64,000 nucleotides of DNA, taken from Pseudomonas silesiensis (GTDB lineage: Bacteria > Pseudomonadota > Gammaproteobacteria > Pseudomonadales > Pseudomonadaceae). The translations under genes were made by a program, and so were the position numbers. Below, in pieces: positions 1-8,484 of this stretch. How positions within the stretch are numbered: position 1 is the first letter of the stretch; the number at the start of each line of letters is the position of its first letter. The stretch is taken from assembly GCF_001661075.1 (NCBI RefSeq), contig NZ_CP014870.1:124001-188000 (forward strand). Reading direction: 5' to 3'. The notes below the pieces were generated by a model. It was not told the origin of the DNA and ran no database searches. It saw nothing but the letters and a program-made list of their open reading frames with translations.

Positions 1-1
1 G

Positions 2-286
2 TATTCGTCGTTACTGCGTCTTAAACGATTGCCGGTGCAGAAGCTGAAGATCGATCAGGGATTTGTCGCCGGGTTGCCGTGGGATGAGGATGACGCGGCG
101 ATTGTGCGGGTGATCATTGCCTTGGCGCAGAGCATGGGGATGCAGGTGCACGCCGAAGGGATTGAACAGGTCGAGCAGGCGGGGTTCCTGCTTGAGCACG
201 GTTGCGATCTGGGGCAGGGGTATTGGTTCGGCAGACCGGTGCCGGCTGGGCAGCTGGACTGGATGCGGATGCCGGAAATCCGCTAG
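2..286 (+). CDS. C-terminal end of an EAL-domain (cyclic-di-GMP phosphodiesterase type) protein, 5' end outside window
   Basis: The reading frame is already open at the left edge and ends at a stop at 286, so only about 94 residues are visible. The visible part matches the last third of an EAL domain: a YSSLLRLKRLPVQKLKID stretch (the conserved lysine/aspartate segment), then VIIALAQSMGMQVHAEGIE with the conserved A-E-G-I-E motif, and QGYWFGRP near the end. Full EAL domains hydrolyse cyclic di-GMP. The catalytic EAL motif itself lies outside the window, so activity and N-terminal sensor domains cannot be judged. An internal TTG at 29 could be mistaken for a start, but the conserved sequence continues upstream of it. 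Confidence 0.85.
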   Translation, partial: YSSLLRLKRLPVQKLKIDQGFVAGLPWDEDDAAIVRVIIALAQSMGMQVHAEGIEQVEQAGFLLEHGCDLGQGYWFGRPVPAGQLDWMRMPEIR

Positions 287-311
287 ACACCAAAAACTTC
301 CCGGATGCACG

Positions 312-406
312 CCCCTGTTGTGGGAGCCGGCTTGCCGGCGAAGGCGACTTCATTGGCAATGCAAGGCTCGAGGCTGCCTTCGCCGGCAAGCCGGCTCCTA
401 CAGGGG
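312..406. repeat. Inverted REP pair
   Basis: Two REP units in opposite orientation (GGAGCCGGCTTGCCGGCG and its inverse) with outer arms CCCCTG and CAGGGG. It lies between the EAL gene and the oscA promoter and can form a long hairpin. Confidence 0.85.
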
Positions 407-437
407 GCGTGCAGGCAATCAATTTGGTTATATAAAC

Positions 438-463
438 ATTCTTAAATAGTCTTTTTAAGAATA
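438..463. promoter_or_regulatory. AT-rich palindrome upstream of oscA
   Basis: ATTCTTAAA (438-446) and TTTAAGAAT (454-462) form a perfect 9-bp inverted repeat. Within it, 447-463 reads TAGTCT-TTTTA-AGAATA, one mismatch from the TATTCT-N5-AGAATA palindrome found upstream of other sulfur genes in this window. It ends 82 bases before the oscA start. That it is an activator site (for example CysB) is inferred. Confidence 0.5.
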
Positions 464-545
464 TCCGCGCTTATCTACTATTGGTCTCACGCCGCAAGCA
501 GTGCCGCCCGCTGCCAGGCAACCTCTCAGTCGAAGGAGCAGCACC

Positions 546-728
546 ATGAGCGCATCCCTGCGTAGCGTTGACGGACAAGACGAAGCCACCATCTTGCGTG
601 AGATCCAGAGTGCCTTGCGCGACCTGCGGTTCGGCGCCGTGGAAATCACCGTGCACAACGCACAGGTGGTCCAGATCGAACGCAAGGAAAAATTCCGTTT
701 GCAGAACCCGGGCAACAAGCCGAGCTGA
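546..728 (+). CDS. oscA: Sulfur-starvation response protein OscA (DUF2292 family)
   Basis: This 60-residue protein starts at the ATG that follows a good ribosome site (AAGGAG, 534-539). It has the DUF2292 pattern: a short charged N-terminus, ILREIQSALRDLRFGAVEIT and VVQIERKEKFRL. In Pseudomonas, OscA is encoded just upstream of the sulfate-binding protein gene and is needed for growth on organosulfur compounds and under chromate-induced sulfur shortage. Its biochemical role is not known. The same neighbourhood is seen here, with sbp and cysTWA following on the same strand, and an AT-rich palindrome upstream fits sulfur control. A strong hairpin separates oscA from sbp, so the downstream genes may be transcribed at a different level. 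Confidence 0.88.
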   Translation: MSASLRSVDGQDEATILREIQSALRDLRFGAVEITVHNAQVVQIERKEKFRLQNPGNKPS

Positions 729-744
729 AACAAAAGATCAAAAG

Positions 745-808
745 ATCGCCGCCTGCGGTAGCTCCTACGGGGGACAACGGCAGGAGCGGCCTCGGGCTGC
801 GATTTTTT
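745..808 (+). terminator. Possible terminator or attenuator between oscA and sbp
   Basis: ATCGC (745-749) pairs with GCGAT (799-803), with inner arms AGCTCCT and AGGAGC, and is followed by a run of T. The hairpin would end the oscA transcript or reduce read-through into sbp. It also resembles a dispersed Pseudomonas palindromic repeat. Confidence 0.5.
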
Positions 809-876
809 AACCGGCAACCGCGATCCTGAAACCCATAAGAAAAGCCATCACTTACAGAATTCCAGGAGCTTTCACC

Positions 877-1890
877 ATGTCGTCGATTCGTCATTTCGCT
901 TTGGCCGCCTTGGCCAGTGCTCTATTTGCTGGCTCCGCAGTTGCCAAGGATTACGAACTGCTCAACGTGTCGTACGACCCGACTCGAGAGCTGTATCAGG
1001 ACTACAACGCCGAATTCAGCAGTTTCTGGAAGAAAGCGCATCCGGACGACAACGTGAAAATCCAGCAATCCCATGGTGGCTCGGGCAAGCAGGGTCGGGC
1101 AGTGATCGACGGTCTGCGCGCCGATGTGGTGACGCTGGCCTTGGCCGGTGACATCGATGAAATCGCCAAGCTCGGCAAGACTCTGCCGGCCGACTGGCAG
1201 AAGCGTCTGCCGGAGGCGAGCACGCCGTACACCTCGACCATCGTGTTCCTGGTGCGCAAGGGCAATCCCAAGGGCATCAAGGATTGGGGCGATTTGACCA
1301 AGAGCGGAGTGGAAGTCATCACGCCGAACCCGAAAACCTCCGGCGGCGCGCGCTGGAACTTCCTGGCAGCCTGGGCCTATGGCCTGAAAGCCAACGGCGG
1401 TGACGAAACCAAGGCCAAGGAATACGTACAGACCCTGTTCAAGCACGTTCCTGTCCTGGACACCGGTGCTCGCGGTTCGACCATCACTTTCGTCAACAAC
1501 GGCCAGGGCGATGTGCTGCTGGCTTGGGAAAACGAAGCCTTCCTGGCGCTTAAAGAAGATGGCGGTGCCGACAAGTTCGACATCGTGGTGCCTTCGCTGT
1601 CGATTCTCGCCGAACCTCCGGTGGCTGTGATCGACAAAAACGCCGAGAAAAAGGGCAATACCGAGATCGCCGAGGCGTATCTCAAGCACCTGTACAGCCC
1701 GGCGGGCCAGGAAATCGCGGCGAAAAACTTTTATCGTCCACGTGACAAGGATGTCGCAGCCAAGTACGCCAAACAGTTCCCGACCCTGGAACTGGTGACG
1801 ATTGACAAGGACTTCGGCGGCTGGAAAACCGCGCAACCGAAATTCTTCAATGACGGCGGCGTGTTCGACCAGATTTACCAGGCGCAGTAA
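877..1890 (+). CDS. sbp: Periplasmic sulfate-binding protein Sbp
   Basis: A 337-residue precursor with a Sec signal peptide (about residues 1-23, cut after AVA). The mature protein begins [21 protein letters not shown], the typical start of the sulfate/thiosulfate-binding family, and has the [13 protein letters not shown] ligand-loop segment and a DTGARGST segment. It captures sulfate in the periplasm and passes it to CysTWA, encoded just downstream. The start follows CAGGAGCT. The length is normal for the family. The gene is separated from cysT by an inverted REP pair, which often limits downstream expression relative to the abundant binding protein. Thiosulfate binding is also possible, since Sbp and CysP are close relatives. 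Confidence 0.95.
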   Translation: MSSIRHFALAALASALFAGSAVAKDYELLNVSYDPTRELYQDYNAEFSSFWKKAHPDDNVKIQQSHGGSGKQGRAVIDGLRADVVTLALAGDIDEIAKLGKTLPADWQKRLPEASTPYTSTIVFLVRKGNPKGIKDWGDLTKSGVEVITPNPKTSGGARWNFLAAWAYGLKANGGDETKAKEYVQTLFKHVPVLDTGARGSTITFVNNGQGDVLLAWENEAFLALKEDGGADKFDIVVPSLSILAEPPVAVIDKNAEKKGNTEIAEAYLKHLYSPAGQEIAAKNFYRPRDKDVAAKYAKQFPTLELVTIDKDFGGWKTAQPKFFNDGGVFDQIYQAQ

Positions 1891-1933
1891 TCTGATTTGC
1901 CACACACGAGCCTGATGCTTGGGCGCGTACTTT

Positions 1934-2020
1934 GTGGGAGCGGGCTTGCTCGCGAAGGCGGTGTGTCATGCGACGTAAGAGTTGACTGGTACGCCCCTTC
2001 GCGAGCAAGCCCGCTCCCAC
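1934..2020. repeat. Inverted REP pair between sbp and cysT
   Basis: GTGGGAGCGGGCTTGCTCGC and its inverse, about 40 bases apart, lie between sbp and cysT. This position can stabilise the upstream message or reduce read-through. Confidence 0.9.
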
Positions 2021-2061
2021 ATTGATGCGTTTAGCGAATAGTTTTTTAACCAAGGACTTTT

Positions 2062-2880
2062 ATGTCGCGTCGTATCTCCCCCGTCATACCCGGCTTCGGG
2101 CTGACGCTGGGCTACACCTTGGTGTACCTCAGCCTGATTGTGCTCATTCCACTGGCGGCGATGTTCGTGCATGCCGCTCAACTCACCTGGGAACAGTTCT
2201 GGGCGATTATCTCGGCACCGCGGGTGCTGGCGGCGTTGAAGCTGAGCTTCGGCACCGCCCTCTACGCTGCGATCATCAACGGCATCATCGGCACGCTGCT
2301 GGCCTGGGTGCTGGTGCGCTACACCTTCCCGGGACGAAAAATCATCGACGCGATGATCGATCTTCCGTTCGCATTGCCCACTGCCGTTGCCGGTATCGCC
2401 TTGACCGCGCTCTACGCGCCGAACGGCTGGGTGGGGCAATTCGCGGCCGACCTGGGGTTCAAGATCGCGTATACCCCCCTCGGCATCACCCTGGCGCTGA
2501 CTTTTGTAACGCTTCCATTCGTGGTACGTACAGTACAGCCAGTATTGGCCGATATCCCCCGTGAAGTGGAGGAAGCGGCGGCGTGCCTCGGTGCGAAACC
2601 CCTGCAGGTTTTCCGCCATATCCTGGTACCTGCCTTGCTGCCCGCCTGGTTGACTGGCTTCGCCTTGGCCTTTGCCCGTGGGGTTGGCGAGTATGGATCG
2701 GTGATATTCATCGCCGGCAACATGCCGATGAAAACCGAGATTCTCCCGCTGCTGATCATGGTCAAACTCGACCAGTACGATTACACCGGCGCTACCTCCA
2801 TTGGTGTACTGATGCTGGTGGTTTCCTTCATCCTGTTGCTGCTGATCAACTTGCTGCAGCGGCGCATCGAAACCCCATAA
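2062..2880 (+). CDS. cysT: Sulfate ABC transporter permease CysT (CysU)
   Basis: A 272-residue inner-membrane protein with six predicted membrane segments and the binding-protein-dependent permease signature [19 protein letters not shown] (EAA loop, about residues 170-190), which contacts the ATPase. The C-terminal part carries the [15 protein letters not shown] segment typical of CysT. It forms the sulfate channel with CysW and is driven by CysA. The ATG follows AAGGACTTTT. The next gene, cysW, begins 11 bases after its stop, as expected for one operon. Nothing unusual is seen. Confidence 0.96.
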   Translation: MSRRISPVIPGFGLTLGYTLVYLSLIVLIPLAAMFVHAAQLTWEQFWAIISAPRVLAALKLSFGTALYAAIINGIIGTLLAWVLVRYTFPGRKIIDAMIDLPFALPTAVAGIALTALYAPNGWVGQFAADLGFKIAYTPLGITLALTFVTLPFVVRTVQPVLADIPREVEEAAACLGAKPLQVFRHILVPALLPAWLTGFALAFARGVGEYGSVIFIAGNMPMKTEILPLLIMVKLDQYDYTGATSIGVLMLVVSFILLLLINLLQRRIETP

Positions 2881-2891
2881 GGAGGCGCAAA

Positions 2892-3761
2892 ATGTCCCAA
2901 TCGTCTATTGCTGCTGCTTCCTCGAACGCCTCCCGTCGTGGCAGCGCCTCATCGCGGCGGCTGCTGATCGGCCTGGGCTGGCTGGTTTTTGCGCTGTTCC
3001 TGTTGTTGCCGCTGGTGATCGTGGTGTCCCAGGGCCTCAAGCTCGGAATCGGTGCGTTCTTTACTGCGATCTTTGAACCGGATGCACTGTCGGCCCTGAA
3101 ACTCACGGTGATCGCCGTGTTGATTTCGGTGCCGTTGAACCTGGTATTCGGCGTCAGTGCGGCGTGGTGCGTGAGCAAGTATTCGTTCCGCGGCAAAAGT
3201 ATCCTCGTGACCCTGATCGACCTGCCGTTCTCGGTGTCGCCGGTGATCGCCGGCCTGGTCTACGTGCTGATGTTCGGCGCCCAGGGTTTGTTCGGGCCAT
3301 GGTTGCAGGACCACGACATTCAGATCGTCTTCGCTTTGCCGGGCATCGTGCTGGCGACGATTTTCGTCACCGTGCCGTTCGTGGCCCGCGAGCTGATTCC
3401 GCTGATGCAGGAGCAAGGCACCCAGGAAGAGGAGGCCGCGCGCCTGCTCGGGGCCAATGGCTGGCAGATGTTCTGGCATGTCACCGTGCCCAACATCAAA
3501 TGGGGCCTGATCTACGGCGTGGTGCTGTGTACGGCGCGGGCCATGGGTGAGTTCGGTGCGGTGTCGGTGGTTTCCGGGCACATTCGCGGGGTGACCAATA
3601 CCTTGCCGTTGCACGTCGAGATCCTCTACAACGAATACAACCACGTGGCCGCGTTCGCCGTGGCGAGCCTGTTGCTGATCCTGGCGCTCTTCATCCTGCT
3701 GCTCAAGCAGTGGAGCGAAAACCGTATTAACCGCCTGCGCGCCAGCGCCGCGGAGGAATAA
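2892..3761 (+). CDS. cysW: Sulfate ABC transporter permease CysW
   Basis: A 289-residue permease partner of CysT. The start chosen is the ATG at 2892, directly after a GGAGG ribosome site; a longer frame upstream overlaps cysT and is not convincing. Six membrane segments, an EAA loop ([19 protein letters not shown]) and the CysW-type segment [19 protein letters not shown] are visible. The N-terminus is serine-rich and cytoplasmic. Three bases separate its stop from the cysA start. It forms the membrane channel for sulfate or thiosulfate with CysT. Confidence 0.96.
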   Translation: MSQSSIAAASSNASRRGSASSRRLLIGLGWLVFALFLLLPLVIVVSQGLKLGIGAFFTAIFEPDALSALKLTVIAVLISVPLNLVFGVSAAWCVSKYSFRGKSILVTLIDLPFSVSPVIAGLVYVLMFGAQGLFGPWLQDHDIQIVFALPGIVLATIFVTVPFVARELIPLMQEQGTQEEEAARLLGANGWQMFWHVTVPNIKWGLIYGVVLCTARAMGEFGAVSVVSGHIRGVTNTLPLHVEILYNEYNHVAAFAVASLLLILALFILLLKQWSENRINRLRASAAEE

Positions 3762-3764
3762 GTC

Positions 3765-4754
3765 ATGTCGATCGAAGTGCGTAACGTCAGCAAGAATTTC
3801 AACGCGTTCAAGGCGCTGGACAACATCAGCCTGGACATCCAGAGCGGCGAGCTAGTCGCGCTGCTCGGCCCCTCCGGTTGCGGCAAAACCACGCTGTTGC
3901 GGATCATCGCCGGCCTGGAAACGCCGGATCAGGGCAACATCGTATTTCACGGCGAAGACGTTTCCGGCCACGACGTACGTGATCGCAACGTCGGCTTCGT
4001 ATTCCAGCACTACGCCCTGTTCCGCCACATGACCGTGTTCGACAACGTCGCGTTCGGCCTGCGCATGAAACCGAAAAACCAGCGCCCCAGCGAGAGCCAG
4101 ATCGCGGTGAAGGTCCACGAACTGCTGAACATGGTGCAACTGGACTGGTTGGCGGATCGCTATCCGGAACAGCTGTCCGGCGGTCAGCGTCAGCGTATTG
4201 CCTTGGCCCGGGCCCTGGCGGTGGAGCCGAAGGTGCTGCTGCTCGATGAGCCGTTTGGCGCCCTTGACGCCAAGGTCCGTAAAGAACTGCGACGCTGGCT
4301 CGCTCGGCTGCACGAAGACATCAACCTGACCTCGGTCTTCGTGACCCACGACCAGGAAGAAGCCATGGAAGTCGCCGACCGCATCGTGGTGATGAACAAG
4401 GGGGTGATCGAGCAGATCGGTTCACCGGGCGACGTCTACGAAAATCCGGCCAGCGATTTCGTCTATCACTTCCTCGGCGACTCGAACCGTCTGCATCTGG
4501 GTGAAGACAAACATGTGCTGTTCCGTCCTCACGAAGTGTCGCTGTCGCGCCATGAACTGGAAGATCATCACGCGGCCGAGGTGCGGGATATCCGTCCATT
4601 GGGCGCGACGACCCGGGTCACGTTGAAGGTCGAAGGCCAGAGCGATTTGATCGAAGCGGAAGTGGTGAAGGATCACGACAGCCTGACTGGCCTGGTGAAG
4701 GGTGAGACGCTGTTCTTCAAGCCGAAGGTCTGGCAGAAAGTCGCCAACCTCTAA
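3765..4754 (+). CDS. cysA: Sulfate/thiosulfate ABC transporter ATP-binding protein CysA
   Basis: A 329-residue ATPase with Walker A GPSGCGKT (residues 35-42), the signature LSGGQRQ (137-143), Walker B LLLDEP (158-163) and a switch histidine in [16 protein letters not shown]. The last 90 residues form a TOBE-type regulatory domain ([12 protein letters not shown]...). It energises CysTW. It is the last gene of the sbp-cysTWA unit and is followed by a REP pair. Length and motifs are normal for the family. Confidence 0.96.
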   Translation: MSIEVRNVSKNFNAFKALDNISLDIQSGELVALLGPSGCGKTTLLRIIAGLETPDQGNIVFHGEDVSGHDVRDRNVGFVFQHYALFRHMTVFDNVAFGLRMKPKNQRPSESQIAVKVHELLNMVQLDWLADRYPEQLSGGQRQRIALARALAVEPKVLLLDEPFGALDAKVRKELRRWLARLHEDINLTSVFVTHDQEEAMEVADRIVVMNKGVIEQIGSPGDVYENPASDFVYHFLGDSNRLHLGEDKHVLFRPHEVSLSRHELEDHHAAEVRDIRPLGATTRVTLKVEGQSDLIEAEVVKDHDSLTGLVKGETLFFKPKVWQKVANL

Positions 4755-4775
4755 AAGCAAAAATCAAAAGCAAAA

Positions 4776-4873
4776 GCTTCGCGAGCAAGCCCGCTCCCAC
4801 ATTTCATCCATGGTGTTCACCAATAATGTGTTCACTGGAGATCCAATGTGGGAGCGGGCTTGCTCGCGAAAGC
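4776..4873. repeat. Inverted REP pair between cysA and the Mpo1-like gene
   Basis: GCTTCGCGAGCAAGCCCGCT and its inverse flank a 48-base spacer between two convergent genes. The right arm almost touches the end of the Mpo1-like gene at 4877. Confidence 0.9.
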
Positions 4874-4876
4874 GAT

Positions 4877-5395
4877 TTACGCCGCAGCGTTATCCTGGCG
4901 CAAACGCACACCACCCGCCCGCGCCTCGATCTGCGCTTTCAGCTCCCGCCGCAGCCCCAGCAAAAACGCCAGCTCCACCACCACAAACAGCGGCCCGACA
5001 ATCAACCCCGTCACATCATCGACAAACGCCGGCTTGCGTCCTTCATAGTGATGACCGACAAACTGAATCACCCAACCGATCACAAACATCCCGACGCCGC
5101 TCGCCAGCCAGACCAGGGTGCTTTGCTGCGCCAACACCTGACCTGCCCAAAGGCACATCCCGAGCAGCACGCTCATCAACACCCCGAGGCGCAGCTCCAG
5201 GCGCAGGTAAAACCACGCCGACGCCAGCGTTACCAACACCGCCGGTGACAGCCAGCCCCCCGCCCATTGCGGACGGGACAGCAACACCGCCACCGCCACG
5301 ACAATCAGCGGAATGCCGACAAAGTGGGTGGCAATATTGCGTGGGTCGCGATGGTAGGTAGCGTATTGACTGAGATGGTCGACGAGGCTTTTCAT
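4877..5395 (-). CDS. Mpo1-like (DUF962) membrane protein
   Basis: A 172-residue membrane protein starting at an ATG after a perfect AGGAGGA site; a version 10 residues longer has no such site. The N-terminus YATYHRDPRNIATHFVGIPL carries the two conserved histidines of the DUF962/Mpo1 family, and a further HH pair sits in QFVGHHYEGRKPAF. Four hydrophobic segments lie between. In yeast, Mpo1 is an iron-dependent dioxygenase acting on 2-hydroxy fatty acids; the bacterial members are mostly untested. The gene is convergent with cysA and divergent from the Crp/Fnr gene. The family assignment is solid; the substrate is not known here. Confidence 0.85.
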   Translation of the reverse strand: MKSLVDHLSQYATYHRDPRNIATHFVGIPLIVVAVAVLLSRPQWAGGWLSPAVLVTLASAWFYLRLELRLGVLMSVLLGMCLWAGQVLAQQSTLVWLASGVGMFVIGWVIQFVGHHYEGRKPAFVDDVTGLIVGPLFVVVELAFLLGLRRELKAQIEARAGGVRLRQDNAAA

Positions 5396-5479
5396 TGTTG
5401 TTCCTCCTGTAGGGTGCTGGATCATGCCCCGGGTACACCATTCGCTCTGTCAGCCAGGCGACAATCTCAAGGAGTTTTC

Positions 5480-6166
5480 ATGGATATGCAGGTCTGGCGT
5501 CCACGCCTGATGAGCGGCCAGTGGTTCAGCCATTTACCTGTTTCCTTACAGGATAGCCTGCTGGCAGCCGCCCATATCCGGCGTCTGCTACCGGGGCAGC
5601 GGCTGTTCCAGCGCGGCGATCCACCGTGCGGGGTGTACGCGGTGCTCGAAGGCTCGGTGCGCATCGGCGCGGTGAACGAGGAGGGCAAAGAGGCGTTGCT
5701 GAGCCTGATCGAGCAGCCCCATTGGTTCGGCGAAATCTGCCTGTTCGACAGTCAGCCCCGGACTCACGATGCGTTCGGCCAGGGGCATTGCGTGCTATTG
5801 CACATTCCGCAGGCCGTAATGTTGGCGTTGCTCGACGATCAACCGGTGTACTGGCGGCAACTGGCATTGCTGATGAGCCACAAACTGCGCCTGACCTTCA
5901 TCAATCTCGAACAGTTGAGCCTGATGCCGGCCCCCGCCCGCCTGGCCCACCGCTTGCTGATGATTGCCCAAGGTTACGGCGAAACCGAATCGCCACGGCG
6001 TTTACTGCAACTGCCACAGGAGCAGCTTGCTTCGATGTTGTCGCTCTCACGCCAGACCACCAACCAGATCCTCAAGGATTTGCAGGGGCAGGGGATTGTG
6101 AATTTGCGGTACGGCGAAATCGAGATAGTGGATGCCGCGCGACTGCGGGCGTTGGCAATTATCTGA
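5480..6166 (+). CDS. Crp/Fnr-family transcriptional regulator
   Basis: A 228-residue protein whose ATG follows AAGGAGTTTTC. Residues about 30-130 form a cyclic-nucleotide-type sensor fold (GDPPCGVYAVLEGSVRIG, then FGEICLFD). The last 60 residues form a winged helix-turn-helix (EQLASMLSLSRQTTNQILKD). The four-cysteine iron-sulfur cluster of FNR/ANR is absent. The pocket has GE but PRTHDA in place of the usual R-S pair, so cAMP binding is uncertain. It is transcribed away from the Mpo1-like gene and followed 70 bases later by a response regulator gene. Its targets and signal cannot be read from the sequence. Confidence 0.85.
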   Translation: MDMQVWRPRLMSGQWFSHLPVSLQDSLLAAAHIRRLLPGQRLFQRGDPPCGVYAVLEGSVRIGAVNEEGKEALLSLIEQPHWFGEICLFDSQPRTHDAFGQGHCVLLHIPQAVMLALLDDQPVYWRQLALLMSHKLRLTFINLEQLSLMPAPARLAHRLLMIAQGYGETESPRRLLQLPQEQLASMLSLSRQTTNQILKDLQGQGIVNLRYGEIEIVDAARLRALAII

Positions 6167-6236
6167 AACCTGTCGGTAGTAGTGGGCTTTGGGCGCGAAC
6201 ACGCCTAGCCTGTGATGACGACAATCGAGGTGTGCC

Positions 6237-6602
6237 ATGCGTGTGCTGTTAGTGGAAGACGAGCCTGAACTCGCCAGGCTTTTAGCCAAAGGGTTGAGCG
6301 AGGCGAGTTATGCGGTGGATGTGGCCGTCAACGGGATGGCGGGCCGTCGTTTTATCGAGTCCGGCGAGTACGAGCTGATCATCCTCGACGTGATGCTGCC
6401 GGGGCTCAACGGCTGGCAGTTACTGCAACAGATCCGCAAGCTGGGCGATACGCCGGTGCTGCTCCTGACGACAAAAGATGGAATCGAAGATCGCCTGCGC
6501 GGGCTGGAGCTGCATGAAGATGATTACCTGCTCAAGCCGTTTGCGGTGAGTGAGTTGGTGAAGCGGGTGCGCAAGGTGTTGCGGCGGGATCGGGGGCGCT
6601 GA
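6237..6602 (+). CDS. Response regulator receiver-domain protein, no output domain
   Basis: A 121-residue protein consisting only of a receiver domain. It has the acidic pair E7/D8, phospho-acceptor D51 (LIILDVMLPGLNGW), the conserved threonine pair in LLLTTKD and K100 in LLKPF. The sequence resembles the OmpR/CopR type, which normally carries a C-terminal winged helix; here the frame stops right after the receiver (VRKVLRRDRGR) and a long REP hairpin starts 8 bases later. It may be a shortened OmpR-type regulator or a true single-domain protein. No histidine kinase gene is adjacent. Confidence 0.8.
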   Translation: MRVLLVEDEPELARLLAKGLSEASYAVDVAVNGMAGRRFIESGEYELIILDVMLPGLNGWQLLQQIRKLGDTPVLLLTTKDGIEDRLRGLELHEDDYLLKPFAVSELVKRVRKVLRRDRGR

Positions 6603-6610
6603 GGCGTTTC

Positions 6611-6746
6611 TGTGGTGTCTGATCCGGCCTCATCGCGAGCAAGCTCGCTCCCACAGTTGATCTCCAGCGGATACGAGAATCGGTGAACACCACAGAACCC
6701 ATGTGGGAGCGAGCTTGCTCGCGATGAGGCCAGATCAGACACCACA
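6611..6746. repeat. Long inverted REP pair
   Basis: The usual REP arms are extended outward by TGTGGTGTCTGAT/ATCAGACACCACA, giving arms of about 45 bases with few mismatches. It separates two convergent genes and could serve as a bidirectional terminator. Confidence 0.9.
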
Positions 6747-6759
6747 CCTTCCAGAGCTG

Positions 6760-7764
6760 TCACTGCAACCCCTCCCGAAACTGCCCCGGCGTCATCCCCG
6801 TCCAGCGCTTGAACGCGCGACTGAAGCTGCTGGTATCGGCAAACCCCAGCAAATAGCTGATCTCACTCAACGAACACTGCGGGTCACGCAGGTGCAGCAG
6901 CGCCAGGTTTTCACGACTTTCATTGAGCAGCGTATCGAACCGACAGCCTTCGTCCGCCAGATGCCGTTGCAGGCTGCGCAAGCTCAGGTGCAGGGCCTGG
7001 GCGATGCGTTCGGCGCTGGGTTCGCCTTCGGGCAATTGCTCTTCAATGGCGTCGCGCACCTTGCGCTCCCAGGTCAGGGGCTTGAGTTGCGCGAGGGTGC
7101 GCTTGAGCACCGCTTCGTTATGCTCGGCCAGTTCCGGGTTGGCATCGTCGAGGTGGCTGTCGAAATCCAGCAGGGCAAACTCCAGGCGGTCTTCATCGGC
7201 GGCGAAGTACACCGGCGAGCGAAAGACCTTGTGCCATTGATGTGAGTCGCTGGGTTCCGGGCGCCGCAGATACACCGCCAGCGGCGCGTAGTCGCGCCCG
7301 AGACGGTTGCGACAGGTGCGCACGTAAATCGCCGCGAAGGCATCGATGGCTTCGAACGCCGGGGCCGGATTGCCAGGCGGTATTTTCAGACTGAAGCGGT
7401 AGCGGTCTTCGGCGCGGATCAGTTCCAGTTCCAGGGCATCGCTGACCACCTGGTGATAACGCACGATGCGCTCGAATACTTCCCTAAGGCTGCCGCTGGC
7501 TACCAGCGCATAACCGAGCGCGTGAAACGTGGTCGGGCTGACAAAGCGCGACACCCGCAAGCCGATCGCCGGATCACCGCTGACCTGCACCGCGATTTCC
7601 CACAGGCGCGTCGTTCCGGACAACGGGTAACGGGCGTTCGGGTCGTCCATCAGTTGCGGGTCAAGCCCCGCCTGCTGGCACAGGGCGGTGCTGTCGAGGC
7701 CAAGCGCATCGAGTTGCTTGCGCAGGGCGCGGGTCCAGCTGGCGAGGGAGGTCGGTTCAGTCAT
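6760..7764 (-). CDS. AraC-family transcriptional regulator (arabinose-binding-type N-terminus)
   Basis: A 334-residue protein. Residues about 20-210 match the long ligand-binding domain found in OruR/ArgR-like and virulence-type AraC proteins (SGTTRLWEIAVQVSGDPAIG, FHALGYALVASGSLREVFERI). The last 90 residues hold two helix-turn-helix units (AQALHLSLRSLQRHLADEG and ISYLLGFADTSSFSRAFKRW). It is convergent with the receiver-domain gene. No target operon of obvious function lies divergent to it: the upstream 700 bases contain no clear protein gene. The regulated pathway is unknown. Confidence 0.88.
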   Translation of the reverse strand: MTEPTSLASWTRALRKQLDALGLDSTALCQQAGLDPQLMDDPNARYPLSGTTRLWEIAVQVSGDPAIGLRVSRFVSPTTFHALGYALVASGSLREVFERIVRYHQVVSDALELELIRAEDRYRFSLKIPPGNPAPAFEAIDAFAAIYVRTCRNRLGRDYAPLAVYLRRPEPSDSHQWHKVFRSPVYFAADEDRLEFALLDFDSHLDDANPELAEHNEAVLKRTLAQLKPLTWERKVRDAIEEQLPEGEPSAERIAQALHLSLRSLQRHLADEGCRFDTLLNESRENLALLHLRDPQCSLSEISYLLGFADTSSFSRAFKRWTGMTPGQFREGLQ

Positions 7765-8055
7765 GCTGATTGGCGCTTCCGGTCAACAGGTTGGCGTTCA
7801 CGACTACCACATTGCAGGTGTTCACAAGGCAGGATGCGAACATCAATAACCAGAGGATGGAAGCATGGACGGTACTTCTGCAAGTCCCCTGCGACTGAAT
7901 GCAGCACAGCGATCGGCGCATATCCGTCAGGAATGTTGGTTTCCCCGATTTTGTTCCTTTTGCTTGAGCGTCTGCTCGACCGAGCATCAACATGGCTGAG
8001 GAGGTCGGTTTGGCTTGGATCGAATATGCAGTATTGATCTATAAATAACTCTAAA
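7765..8055. other. Gene-poor stretch upstream of the AraC gene
   Basis: No convincing gene is seen. A 44-codon frame from the ATG at 7865, preceded by GAGGA, is open but resembles nothing recognisable. The base composition falls toward the right end. Confidence 0.4.
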
Positions 8056-8072
8056 TATTCTTTTAAAGAATA
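8056..8072. promoter_or_regulatory. Palindrome TATTCT-N5-AGAATA
   Basis: TATTCT (8056-8061), TTTAA, AGAATA (8067-8072). The arms and spacer length are the same as at 34281-34297 upstream of the cystine transporter. It is inferred to bind a dimeric regulator active in sulfur starvation. Confidence 0.5.
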
Positions 8073-8250
8073 AGAGGTTTGAGCAATGATGGGTTCAACG
8101 AAGCCAGGCACCAAACAGAGAGTTCATCAAACCGAAACCTTTGCACGCTAAACATTACTGGAGGCTCACCTCGCGACGTTGCAGGTGTTCTTCGCTGGAT
8201 TATCAGTTTCCGGGACCGTCTCCTTGGCAGGGTGCGGTCCCTTTTTTATT
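8073..8250 (+). ncRNA. Candidate small RNA ending at a strong terminator
   Basis: A stretch of about 170 bases with no solid protein gene lies between the sulfur-type palindrome (8056-8072) and a rho-independent terminator (8212-8247). A 21-codon frame (ATG at 8086, with AGAGG 8 bases before it) is possible and ends at 8151. The RNA start is not defined by the sequence. The call rests only on the palindrome plus terminator arrangement. Confidence 0.3.
8212..8247 (+). terminator. Rho-independent terminator
   Basis: GGGACCG (8212-8218) and CGGTCCC (8235-8241) form a perfect 7-bp stem followed by six T. No protein gene lies just upstream on this strand, which is why a small RNA is suspected. 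Confidence 0.75.
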
Positions 8251-8340
8251 CCGGGCATAAAGACCCTGGAGGAGCAGGCTTGTCAGATCGCCGCGGCGCA
8301 GCGAATGCTTTCTGTCAGGCGATAATGCTTTGCCAGAAAT

Positions 8341-8371
8341 ACCGCTTTCGCCGGCAAGCCAGCGCCTACAG
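8341..8371. repeat. Single REP unit
   Basis: CGCCGGCAAGCCAGCGCCTA, a single half of the REP element, between the terminator and the RBBP9-type gene. Confidence 0.65.
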
Positions 8372-8415
8372 GTTTTTCACTTTATATTCCGTTTTGGTCT
8401 TAACAAATAGCTTCT

Positions 8416-8431
8416 TATTCCTTAACGAATA
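8416..8431. promoter_or_regulatory. AT-rich palindrome upstream of the RBBP9-type hydrolase
   Basis: TATTC-CTTAAC-GAATA, a close variant of the sulfur-type palindrome with a spacer one base shorter. It ends 53 bases before the ATG at 8485. The decamer TATTCCTTAA also occurs, on the other strand, upstream of the sfnB genes (30503-30512). Confidence 0.4.
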
Positions 8432-8484
8432 TAACTCTCCTCCTTATACTGACCGGGAACAGACACGCAGCAGGAGAGCTCCCC

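Noticed and set aside
2583..2891. N-terminal extension of cysW overlapping cysT
   Set aside because: The ATG at 2892 has a GGAGG site and gives the family length; the extension is cysT sequence in another frame.
7761..8114. 117-codon minus-strand frame upstream of the AraC gene
   Set aside because: No ribosome site, atypical codon use, and no recognisable features.
8179..8328. Frame from a TTG that would give a small lipoprotein-like peptide (LAGC motif)
   Set aside because: The nearest ribosome-like site is 15 bases away and the frame contains the terminator stem; the lipobox is likely chance.
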